DNA from: Lathyrus oleraceus
Taxonomy: Eukaryota; Streptophyta; Magnoliopsida; Fabales; Fabaceae
DNA length: 64,000 nucleotides
Assembly (NCBI RefSeq): GCF_024323335.1
Contig: NC_066584.1
Location: forward strand, 233,756,994-233,820,993
Direction: 5' to 3'
The position numbers and the translations under genes were made by a program. Positions within the stretch are counted from its first letter, which is position 1; every line of letters starts with the position of its first letter. Positions 22,100 through 32,800 of the stretch are shown one piece after another. The notes under the pieces were generated by a model. The model had not been told where the DNA came from and did not search any database. It saw only the letters and a list, made by a program, of their open reading frames with translations.

Positions 22100-24205
22100 G
22101 GTTTGTGTTCCAAAACACTCAACATCCTGAAGAGGGCTAGAAAAACAGTCTTGTTAAAGGATGGACATTCGATCCCACAAGAGATACGAATCTTACTCGA
22201 CTGGTGATAACAATCGAAGGATTGACCATAGAGTGCATGAGATATATTATCTATAGCCGTCAAAACATAGATAATAAACTCGCATGGAAGATTATCCATA
22301 ACCGGGTTGTAGGTTGTTAAATGAATAATCGACTGAAAACATCCTGAAGAGAGCAAAGGCAAACTTGTTAAAGGATGAACATCCGATTCCGCAGGGAATA
22401 CGAATCTTACTCCGCTGGTGATAACAATCGAAAGATTGACCAAAGAGCGCATGAGATATATTATCTATAGCCGTCAAAACGTAGATAATAACCTCGCATG
22501 GAAGATTATCCATAACCGGGTTGTAGGTTGTTAAATGAATAATCGACCGAAAACATCCTGAAGAGAGCAAAGGCAAACTTGTTAAAGGATGAACATCCGA
22601 TTCCGCAGGGAATACGAATCTTACTCCGCTGGTAATAACAATCGAAAGATTGACCAAAGAGCGCATGAGATATATTATCTATAGCCGTCAAAACGTAGAT
22701 AATAACCTCGCATGGAAGATTATCCATAACCGGGTTGTAGGTTGTTAAATGAATAATCGACCGAAAACATCCTGAAGAGAGCAAAGGCAAACTTGTTAAA
22801 GGATGAAACATTCGATCCACTAGGAATACGAATCTTACTCTACTGGTGATAACAATCGAAGGATTGACCAAAGAGTGCATGAGATATATTATCTATAGCC
22901 GTCAAAACGTAGATAATAACCTCGCATGGAAGATTATCCATAACCGGGTTGTAGGTTGTTAAATGAATAATCGACTGAAAACATCCTGAAGAGAGCAAAG
23001 GCAAACTTGTTAAAGGATGAACATCCGATTCCGCAGGGAATACGAATCTTACTCCGCTGGTGATAACAATCGAAAGATTGACCAAAGAGCGCATGAGATA
23101 TATTATCTATAGCCGTCAAAACGTAGATAATAACCTCGCATGGAAGATTATCCATAACCGGGTTGTAGGTTGTTAAATGAATAATTGACCGAAAACATCC
23201 TGAAGAGAGCAAAGGCAAACTTGTTAAAGGATGAACATCCGATTCCGCAGGGAATACGAATCTTACTCCGCTGGTGATAACAATCGAAAGATTGACCAAA
23301 GAGCGCATGAGATATATTATCTATAGCCGTCAAAACGTAGATAATAACCTCGCATGGAAGATTATCCATAACCGGGTTGTAGGTTGTTAAATGAATAATC
23401 GACCGAAAACATCCTGAAGAGAGCAAAGGCAAACTTGTTAAAGGATGAAACATTCGATCCACTAGGAATACGAATCTTACTCTACTGGTGATAACAATCG
23501 AAGGATTGACCAAAGAGTGCATGAGATATATTATCTATAGCCGTCAAAACGTAGATAATAACCTCGCATGGAAGATTATCCATAACCGGGTTGTAGGTTG
23601 TTAAATGAATAATCGACCGAAAACATCCTGAAGAGAGCAAAGGCAAACTTGTTAAAGGATGAACATCCGATTCCGCAGGGAATACGAATCTTACTCCGCT
23701 GGTGATAACAATCGAAAGATTGACCAAATAGCGCATGAGATATATTATCTATAGCCGTCAAAACGTAGATAATAACCTCGCATGGAAGATTATCCATAAC
23801 CGGGTTGTAGGTTGTTAAATGAATAATCGACCGAAAACATCCTGAAGAGAGCAAAGGCAAACTTGTTAAAGGATGAAACATTCGATCCACTAGGAATACG
23901 AATCTTACTCTACTGGTGATAACAATCGAAGGATTGACCAAAGAGTGCATGAGAAGATTATCCATAACCGGGTTGTAGGTTGTTAAATGAATAATCGACC
24001 GAAAACATCCTGAAGAGAGCAAAGGCAAACTTGTTAAAGGATGAAACATTCGATTCCACAAGGAATACGAATCTTACTCGACTGGTGATAACAATCGAAA
24101 GATTGACCAAAGAGCGCATGAGATATATTATCTATAGCCGTCAAAACGTAGATAATAACCTCGCATGGAAGATTATCCATAACCGGGTTGTAGGTTGTTA
24201 AATGG
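22100..24205. repeat. 214-bp tandem array in Ogre1 3' UTR, with higher-order structure
   Basis: The marker GGGTTGTAGGTTGTTAAATG recurs at 22304, 22518, 22732, 22946, 23160, 23374, 23588, 23802, 23970 and 24185, an exact 214-bp period for seven steps, then 168 (a 46-bp deletion) and 215. Two monomer types alternate. B has CATCCGATTCCGCAGGGAAT with CGCTGGTGAT; A has CATTCGATCCACTAGGAAT with TACTGGTGAT. Reading left to right after the first unit, the order is B B A B B A B A and an A-like end unit. So 22304-22946 is duplicated as 22946-23588 (642 bp, a three-monomer unit). Since 214 is not a multiple of three, the minus-strand open frames across it are not a repeat protein. Confidence 0.93.
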
Positions 24206-24419
24206 ATAAACGACCGAAAGGAAAGGCATCTGGGTACCAGACTAGGTATGCAAAAGATGACCAATCAAAAGAGGATAAAGTTGCTAACTCGGAGCAAGTA
24301 TCCAAAAAGAAAGTGAAGACCCAATGGGGACAATACTGCTTGATCAAGGCAAGTATCCAGAGGGGAAGAGAGTATCAAATACCACAAAGAGGGGATTACA
24401 TCTACCGGTTTATAGGCAG

Positions 24420-25735
24420 AAAACCACGGAAAAGTAACCAGTCATCATCGGGATGAGCACAAAGGGTTAATTCCAACAAGGGGAAGGAAGTGGGATTTTA
24501 CAACTACCAGCTAGTGGGTAGGAAACCACAAAGATAGGACTTACAGCTACCGATTTGTAGGTAGAGGCCAATGGAAAAGTAACCAGTCATCATCGGGATG
24601 AGCACAAAGGGTTAACTCCACCAAGGGGATGAAAGTGGGATTTTACGACTACCAGCTAGTGGGTAGAAAACCACAACGATAGGACTTACAACTACCGGTT
24701 TGTAGGTAGAGGCCAATGGAAAAGTAACCAGTCATCATCGGGATGAGCACACAGGGTTAATTCCACCAAGGGGAGAACGTGGGATTTTACAACTACCAGC
24801 TAGTGGGTAGAAAACCACAAAGATAGGACTTACAGCTACCGGTTTGTAGGTAGAGGCCAATGGAAAAGTAACCAGTCATCATCGGGATGAGCACACAGGG
24901 TTAATTCCACCAAGGGGAGAACGTGGGATTTTACAACTACCAGCTAGTGGGTAGAAAACCACAAAGATAGGACTTACAGCTACCGGTTTGTAGGTAGAGG
25001 CCAATGGAAAAGTAACCAGTCATCATTGGGATGAGCACAAAGGGTTAACTCCAACAAGGGGAGGAATGTGGGATTTTACAACTACCAGCTAGTGGGTAGA
25101 AAACCACAAAGATAGGACTTACAACTACCGGTTTGTAGGTAGAGGCCAATGGAAAAGTAACCAGTCATCATCGGGATGAGCACAAAGGGTTAACTCCACC
25201 AAGGGGATGAAAGTGGGATTTTACGACTACCAGCTAGTGGGTAGAAAACCACAACGATAGGACTTACAACTACCGGTTTGTAGGTAGAGGCCAATGGAAA
25301 AGTAACCAGTCATCATCGGGATGAGCACACAGGGTTAATTCCACCAAGGGGAGAACGTGGGATTTTACAACTACCAGCTAGTGGGTAGAAAACCACAAAG
25401 ATAGGACTTACAGCTACCGGTTTGTAGGTAGAGGCCAATGGAAAAGTAACCAGTCATCATCGGGATGAGCACACAGGGTTAATTCCACCAAGGGGAGAAC
25501 GTGGGATTTTACAACTACCAGCTAGTGGGTAGAAAACCACAAAGATAGGACTTACAGCTACCGGTTTGTAGGTAGAGGCCAATGGAAAAGTAACCAGTCA
25601 TCATTGGGATGAGCACAAAGGGTTAACTCCAACAAGGGGAGGAATGTGGGATTTTACAACTACCAGCTAGTGGGTAGAAAACCACAAAGATAGGACTTAC
25701 AACTACCGGTTTGTAGGTAGAGGCCAATGGATTCC
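24420..25735. repeat. 144/145-bp tandem array in Ogre1 3' UTR, with duplicated four-monomer block
   Basis: The marker GTAACCAGTCATCATCGGGA recurs at 24434, 24579, 24724, 24868, 25012 (as CATTGGGA), 25157, 25302, 25446 and 25590 (as CATTGGGA). Diagnostic variants show that 24579-25156 is repeated as 25157-25735: both 578-bp blocks have the GATGAAAGTGGG / CACAACGATAG monomer first and the CATTGGGATG / AACAAGGGGAGGAATG monomer last. Each monomer also has an internal echo (CTACCAGCTAGTGGGTAG and CTACCGGTTTGTAGGTAG). Confidence 0.93.
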
Positions 25736-27452
25736 GCTGAGGATAAGATGAACGAGTGCCGGTTAGTGAGCGACTATTCATTTATGCCCCAGGGAAGCAC
25801 AATAGACAGCCAATAGGGAGCCAGTTCAGGATCGATCCGAAAAGGCAGACTGAAACAAGACTCAACCTAGTGAGGAAAAGAACTCAATAGGGAAACCCAT
25901 CCCGTGTAGGGAGGGAACGGAAGCAACCGTCATCCACGAGGACGTATCTCAGTGGGGAAATGGCAGGAAAGGATAGACACTTTCTGCTTAAGGGTTGGCT
26001 CTACATGGAGAGATCAGACACACCCATATCTGCTTAAGGAAAATCTACTGGAGAGATCTGTATTACCAAACAGCAGGAGGCAACCGTCAACAGATACACG
26101 GCAACAGCTGCAACATGAGTACCTGAATGCTATGATTATGCATGTATGTTTTATATCTAAAATGTATGATGAATGCTGACAAACAGGCATGCTCAACACG
26201 CAGGTCCGGGAATCAACCGTCCGGAGGGAAAACCAGAGTCCTCATCCTGCAGGGGAGGAAGAGCCACAAGAGGCTTCCGGAGGGATCGTCAGTCGCAACC
26301 GGAGAACAGAGTTCAACATACAGGCGTATGCGCCACAACAACTCGTGCTGGAAATCAGAGATACCAAGGAGCAACCAGATCTCTGATGAGGATAGATAGG
26401 CATTGAGAAAGCTCCTCGTGCAAACAACTCCACTGAGGGATCCATCTGAGGGCATGACATAGTACTGGGGATGTCGATCCTCCAAATACTGAATCTGCAA
26501 AGGAAAACAACCATGTTGGGGGAGAGAAAGACTGCCCTGCTGGAGGGGCGAAAGTTGAAGTCTTCAGTAAACACTCTGCTAGGGGAGCTGCCCCACAAAA
26601 GTATTTCAACAGCGACCTTGCTGGGAATGCCCCACGGTAGGGCTCAAACAGCACTCTACTGGGGATGCCCCACAATAGGTGCTAACGGGGATTTGGAGGA
26701 AGAATCTGTGCTGCCGGGAACATGAAGATGAACAACTTCACACAACACTGCGTCGGGCAAATTCACTGAGGAGAGACCATACGAGGTTCTGCAGGACAGA
26801 GATACAGTCATGCTCGAGATACGAACAATTGTCTTACCTGTTGGTAATCATACCACCCTCGGGAGAGCACTGCGGGTCTCCTAAGTATCCTTCCATCATC
26901 GTGAATGTTCACTTTGTTTAAGAACAATTTTTGAAAAAATTTGTTTATTTTGAAAACAATGATACTTTATCAATTAAACATGCAAAACATTTGTTGAGTT
27001 GAAAACAAATAAGAATGTAAATAATTGGGTAAAAGCTCGAATTGATGTGATGGAATGGTAGTCTGCAAAGGGCGAGACTCCATAGATTTGTACAAGTTTG
27101 AAATCGGTGATATATATTGGAGAGGGCTACATTGAACATAATGACCTTTCCTCTACCATTCCGAATTTTCGATGTATTCAAAACTTCAGTCGACGACGAA
27201 TCGAGAATCCCTGACGGATGACGGATGTACAGCACAGTCTTGTCAAGATGCAGTTACTTGCCAAATCCCTAATTTTTGCCTAGATTGCCCCAGTGTGAGG
27301 TGATCAATCTAGCGGGATGCAAATTCCTTTTTTCAATGTCTCTAACTTTTGCCTGGATCGCCCTTTCGGGTTTTCAATCCACCGAGACGCTCCTTTTTGC
27401 CTAAGTCGCCCTTTGGGGTGTTCGACTTAGCGAGCTGTTTTGCTTTTTTCTT
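25736..27452 (-). other. Remainder of Ogre1 3' UTR
   Basis: Non-coding in element orientation. At 26575-26680 there are three diverged units of about 50 bp, each with a GGGGA...CCCCA pair that can fold (GGGGAGCTGCCCC, GGGAATGCCCCA, GGGGATGCCCCA). At 27260-27450 the text (TTTTTGCCT, CGCCCT, CGAC-TTAGCGAGCTGTT) is the reverse complement of 37580-37750 just after the Ogre2 pol stop, which confirms that this is post-pol Ogre UTR. Confidence 0.75.
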
Positions 27453-27775
27453 TTAGGCGAAGTATTTCTTGACTGCATCGGAATTCACAGGACGAGTGAA
27501 CTTCTTCATCCATTGATGTAAGTGTTAAAGCACTGCCTGAAGAGGCTCTCTTGAAAACGTATGGACGTTCTTAGCTTGTAAAGTCCACTTGCCCCTGGTA
27601 TCGGGCACGAAAGACAAGACTTTCTTGAGCACAAGGTCATTTTCTCAGAACTCGAGACTCGACCTTCTAGTCGAATGCTTTCGTCACTCTCTGCTGATAT
27701 GACTGACCATGACACATGGCAGTTGATCTCTTCTTTTCGATCGAATTCAGCATCAGTCAACTTGGGACTTTGAGG
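27453..27775 (-). pseudogene. Ogre1 integrase C-terminal remnant
   Basis: The end reads PVNSDAVKKYFA then TAA (27453-27455), matching the PVNANAVKKYFA end of the Ogre2 pol at 37572. Upstream pieces in shifted frames recall TAMCHGQ-YQQRV and the following basic integrase tail. Several frame changes and stops are present, and the text jumps from KLTDAE to a later block, so there is an internal deletion. The catalytic core is absent. Confidence 0.8.
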
Positions 27776-27787
27776 GTGCTATTTTCT

Positions 27788-27898
27788 TTTGTTTTTTTTT
27801 TTTTTGATTTTGCTTTTGATTTCTTTTGATTTTGATTTTGCTTTTGATTTCTTTTGATTTTGATTTTGCACCCTCCTCTTTCTTTTTTCTTTTTCTTT
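27788..27898. repeat. T-rich short repeat tract in Ogre1
   Basis: A long T run followed by repeated GATTTTGCTTTTGATTTCTTTT words and a CTTTTTTC tail. It sits at the junction between the integrase remnant and the protease-RT linker scrap, so it could mark or have promoted the internal deletion (inference). Confidence 0.7.
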
Positions 27899-27904
27899 TT
27901 TGAT

Positions 27905-28085
27905 AATGCCCCAGTTGGCTGTTCTGCTGATTCTCGAGATGCAGTTGAGTGTGATCTTCTTTTCTTGCTCAAGAAGTCGGGAAATCTCGTCAGGAATCCC
28001 TTCAACATCATCTTCTTCCGCTTCGAATACAGGGAATTCAAAATTGGGAGATGACGTCCGATCATTATGTTCAATGGGTTTGAGA
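27905..28085 (-). pseudogene. Ogre1 protease-RT linker scrap
   Basis: The minus strand encodes SSPNFEFPVFEAEEDD, then IPDEISRLLEQEKK. This acidic segment is characteristic of Ogre pol between the protease and RT. It is flanked on both sides by non-coding sequence, so it is an island left by deletions. I rely on recall of Ogre polyproteins for this call. Confidence 0.65.
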
Positions 28086-28516
28086 AACAACCTGCATAAT
28101 GATTTTGATATGAAAAGCTTTTTGAAAATCAAACAAGACAATCGTTATGCAGATGAAAAGATTGCTTTTATTCTTGTTTTTAAGGTTTTTTGTGATCACC
28201 AATTTCATGCAAAAAAGCGAAAAGGGAAAACAAATGGAAAAACAAATGTTTTAACATGAATTTATTTGAATGAAAATATCATTGCACAAAATGTTGCCGA
28301 CAATGTCATCACTTCTCCTTTTGGCATGGGAGAAGGGTTTTTAAACAAAGTGGTTATTGCTCTGACTTATGAACAACTGTAGGAAAGCCCACAGTGACCC
28401 AATTGTGATAGATCCCACCGGGGATGACAACTGTCAGTATCTCTTGCATCAGCAGCTTCTGTTTTCCGAACAACCCTTCTGAAGAAAAGTCGGCGCCAGC
28501 CCAGGACTTGTTATCT

Positions 28517-28960
28517 TCAAACTGGATTAGCATTGGGACCTAAGTCCTCCAAGATCAGAATACCTGTCCTCACAAGGTCTTGAACCTTCATCTTCAGCTG
28601 GAAACAACTATCCACATCATGACCAGGAGCACCCGAATGATACACACAAAGCTGTTCAGGCCTATACCACCACCGAGGGTTGACGGGTATGGGCGGCGGG
28701 TCTCTGGGAGTGATCAAGTTCCGCTCTAACAGAGAGGGATACAGTTCGGCGTAGGACGTGGGGATTGGATCAAAAATGATCTTCTTCCTCTCGTTACTTG
28801 TACCAGCTTGATTACCATCGTGAGGCTGGGAAGCCTACTGCTGAGGACGATGTTGTTGACGCTGATGCTGCTGAGCTGGTCTATAATCCTCTGATGATTG
28901 AGTCTGGTTGAGTACCGATGCGGTCTTCGATCAGCTATCCTGTCTCAGTCGAAACCCAAA
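28517..28960 (-). pseudogene. Ogre1 gag C-terminal remnant
   Basis: The minus strand reads, after a Gln-rich stretch, FDPIPTSYAELYPSLLERNLI, then WWYRPEQLCVYHSGAPGHDVDSC and LKMKVQDLVRTGILI. The CxYHSGAPGHxxxxC knuckle is the Ogre/Tat gag signature. There is an in-frame TAG within the Gln-rich part (CAG-to-TAG would explain it), and the reading ends in TGA after NANPV. The N-terminal capsid region is absent. Gag would form the particle; here it cannot. Confidence 0.85.
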
Positions 28961-29859
28961 GTGAGAAGTCACTCCCAAGCATGTCTGTAATGCAAGGATG
29001 ATATGTGTACGATATGCATATGATGCGAATGCTATTTTATCATGAATGATCCTGAAAAGGATATGCGTATGCGAGTTAACTTTTTTCTTTTTTCATGCAT
29101 TATTATTTTTTTGGAAAATAAACATGCTATGATGCAAATGGTGGAGCCAAGGCTGGCAGGAACTGGCATCTGAGGAACCATCTGAAACCCCAAAGTCATC
29201 TGAGGAGCTGGCATCTGAACCTAAGTCTGGAGAACTGAGTCACCATCTGAGCGAGTACCCTCAAATTCAGCCCAGGGATCCGAAAGAAACGGAACCCTCT
29301 GATCAATACCAGGGTCAAACCTCCGGCGTCCAGAAATATAACTCGTAGTCACCATCAGTACCAGGAGTCACCAACTGTACCTGTTAAAATGATCAAACCC
29401 TTCCCCACTCACGGGTGTCGTCTAGGCCAGGGTAAGGTCGAGAGAAACGCAGCATAAATAACCTTTCGCAGAATATCATCCTGTGCACACCCGATGTATG
29501 CACCGATAATATCCCACCAGGGTCTGAACTGCTCGTGATATCAATGTTCCGCTAAGTGGCGCCATACCACCCGCTTCCCATGAATCACTCTATTCCTAGG
29601 TTTCCTAGATTTCACTCATAGCCTGGGTATTGGACCTTTTACCTCAACTGACTCCCACCCCCAAACAGAGAAACACAGACAGCACAGCCAGGCAGAATGA
29701 ATAATGAATATGAATGCAAACATTAATGCAAACAGTAAATGCAAATATATACAAAGAATGCAATAAAACAGTGTAAAGCAACCAAAGCCCTAACCTAGAG
29801 AGCGCTAGGAGAGACTCGCTCAGGGAAGATGGACCAGCATAGGTCAACTTCTCTATATT
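28961..29859 (-). other. Ogre1 leader between PBS and gag remnant
   Basis: About 900 bp with no coding evidence. Autonomous Ogre elements have an extra ORF before gag-pro; I see no trace of it here beyond short open frames. It contains degenerate GGCATCTGA / CATCTGAG repeats at about 29165-29250. Confidence 0.6.
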
Positions 29860-29876
29860 CCCCAGTGGAGTCGCCA
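29860..29876 (-). other. Ogre1 primer-binding site (tRNA-Arg type)
   Basis: In element orientation TGGCGACTCCACTGGGG, two bases after the 5' LTR end (...GCGACA). This is the PBS reported for Ogre elements, complementary to a tRNA-Arg 3' end. Confidence 0.88.
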
Positions 29877-29878
29877 GC

Positions 29879-32800
29879 TGTCGCATCACGCGAAGAACCG
29901 GCGGGAAAAGAAAGAAACAACAGAGCCGCCACCGTGCGTTATTTATCCCAAAAGAGGGAAAGGAAACGCTCGAAGTAAACCTAAGAAAGAACATGGTCTC
30001 GCGACCAAAGAGAATGGGTTCGGGAGTCGGTTATGCGAAGGGAAGGTGTTAGGCACCCTACGCATCCGTAGTACTCTACGGGATCCACGCACAAAAGGAA
30101 GGAAAATTGGTTGCTAAACACTGCTCAAACACACACACACTGGCTGAAAAGAGACAAAAGAAACTGACTGAAACTGACTCGGCAGGATGTCGCATCCTGG
30201 GCCTACTTAGTCTATCAGGCATAGACATCAGAGTCGAAGTAGTTCGTACTGGGGAAACGACACATGCTCTCTAGGATATCGTATCCTATGCATACGTATC
30301 TTCTCGGACGAGAGAAGAATCAGAGCATTCGTAGCTCGGCTGACACGCACACAAACAAACGAGACACAGGCAAACGTGGAGCCTGAATGCCAATCGTTGG
30401 ACTTACATCAGCATCCGAACCTAAAACACACACAAAGAGGCAAACATGGAGCCCAAATGCCAATCACTGGACTTACATTGACATCCGAACCTAAACACAC
30501 ACAACAGATAGATAGGGAGTCGGGGACTCAGCCTACAACTGTCAAGCACACACAAAAGAAAAGAAAAGGCGCCCGGAGAGATCAGCTCAATCTCCTGCCT
30601 ACATACTTCATCTGGTATGAAGATCAGGGCGATGTAGTTCCCCTACGCAGGGACAAGGATCTAGCCTAACCAGATAACAGAGGGAGACACAACTCTAGGG
30701 AGACTACGACTCGAGCCTAGATGTTGTCATGCAAAGTCAACCTTAAGTTAAGGTTTCTAGCTAAATGGCACAAGGGCCAACCTATCCTAGACAAGACTTG
30801 CACAGGAAGCAAGGGTCTCGATTGCAACTAGGGCAAGAGAAAGGGGAGGTCTCAATCGCAACGAGGGCGAGAGAAAGGAAAAGGCTCGATCGCAACGAGG
30901 GCGAGAGAAAGGATCGCAACGAGGGCGAAAGCAAGGAAAAGGCTCGATCGCAACGAGGGCGAGAGAAAGGATCGCAACGAGGGCGAAAGCAAGCAAGGAT
31001 TAGCTGTTAGTTGTTAGTCAAACTCGGCAAGACATCGCGTCTCGTGCCTACGTATCTCACCTGAACGTGAGAATCAGAGTTGCCGTAGTTCGGCAAAACA
31101 ACTCTAAGCATGGCTCACACAAGGGTTAAGCCACACAGACTTGACTTGCACAGGAAGCAAGTCAAGCACAACCTACCTTGCACAAGGGCAAGTCTAAGCT
31201 AAACTTAAAGAGGCAAAGCAAACAGGCAATCACAGGAAGCACACTCTATATGCATACAAGAGGCTCAAGCAAAAAGGTTAGGCACTAGGGCCAACTGGAA
31301 TAGGGTAAGTGTTGCTCTTAACCTTGCCATTGAGAGGCTAAGGTGAAGCAGATGAAAAGGAGATGAGGGGTGTGCCTCATTGCTTCTATCCCTAATCAGG
31401 GAGAGCATCAAATAATAGAAAGTGGGGGAGTTCAGAAAGATGGAACTCTTTCCCCATTATTGACTCGATAGATCTTGGGTTTTTATCTCGATGCTTCAAC
31501 CATGTAATGGGAGCAAAGAGAGGACACACTGAATAGTGGGGGATAGGCTACTTATCCCTACCTTCCACCAATTGCCTTACTTGAAGGACTTTTCCTGCTT
31601 GGGACAATTTTAAACACACACAAGCATGGCCTCTTAAGGAGGACTTCAGACAGTTTGCCCGGCCAAATAACAGGCCGGGTCTCCAGACTACATGAAGAAG
31701 AAGTAATTATACCTCAAAAGCAATTGCTAAATAGCAAAGCAAGCAACTAAAGCAACTAAAGGGTACCTGAGAAAAACCAAACAAATCAGTATGCAATTAA
31801 ACAGTTAAAAGCAAAAGGAACGGGTAAACAGTCAACCACAGAAGGTCAACTGTGCAAAGCAAGACTCAAACACATGAGTCAAACCACATACAAAACAAAG
31901 GTTAGTTCATATGTAAACAAATCCAATCACATTTGTATGATCTCAATGGCAATGGTGCTTAACCTGAAACAGAAACTCAATAGTAAGCACAGAGGACCAC
32001 TAGGGCTAGCCTAGGGTCAAGGGTGAAAGTAAAAGTCAAAGCAGCAAGTAAAAGTCAACCAAAACCAAAGTCAAACATTTGAGAAGCTATCACAATTGGG
32101 CCCACATTCAAATCATGCATTATGATCACTTCATGAACATTTGAAGTCAAAGTAAGGCAAAGGAAAGCATACAAAAGTCAACAGAATGACTTGCATCAAA
32201 AGTCAACCCAAACATTTTCAAAAAATCATCAAATAAATCATACTCAATCCTAACATCTAACATGGTAGACATGTAAAATTTCATGGCATTTGGATGAGAG
32301 GAAGGCAGTCAATTAGAATCATAAAGTCAAACCAATTTCAAGCATGCACAATGAAAGTCAACAAACATGGGTCAACTTCAAAAAATCATACCAATTTGAA
32401 AACAGAAGAGAAATGAGTGAGGTTAACATCAATGCAAAGCTCAAGATGTCTAGTTATCACATATGAAATTTCATGATCATACAATAAGATTTGAGAATTT
32501 CACAAAAGATTTGGCAACGTGTATCACATAAAGTCAACAAATGACTAAGCATGGAAGAAAATTCTCAAATAAATGGAAAACAGCATGATTAATTCCAAGA
32601 AAATTCATACACAAACTAGACATGTGATAAATCATTCATGCAAAATTTCAAATTGTTTGGAGGCCAAGAGACATGTAAACAAAAATCATACATTTGCATA
32701 TCATTGGTGTGACACAAATTGTCACACCCTAGTTCAAAAATTCACAACTAGCAAACCACAAATGAGAAATGTATAAACTCTACATGGAAACAAAGGTCAA

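Noticed and set aside
22292..24061. Series of 124- and 161-codon minus-strand open frames with nearly the same protein text
   Set aside because: They are produced by the 214-bp tandem array. The period is not a multiple of three, so successive units fall in different frames, and there is no domain or start context.
22100..25735. CRISPR-like regular repeats
   Set aside because: Units are 144-214 bp with no unique spacers, in a plant retrotransposon UTR; tandem satellite-type arrays.
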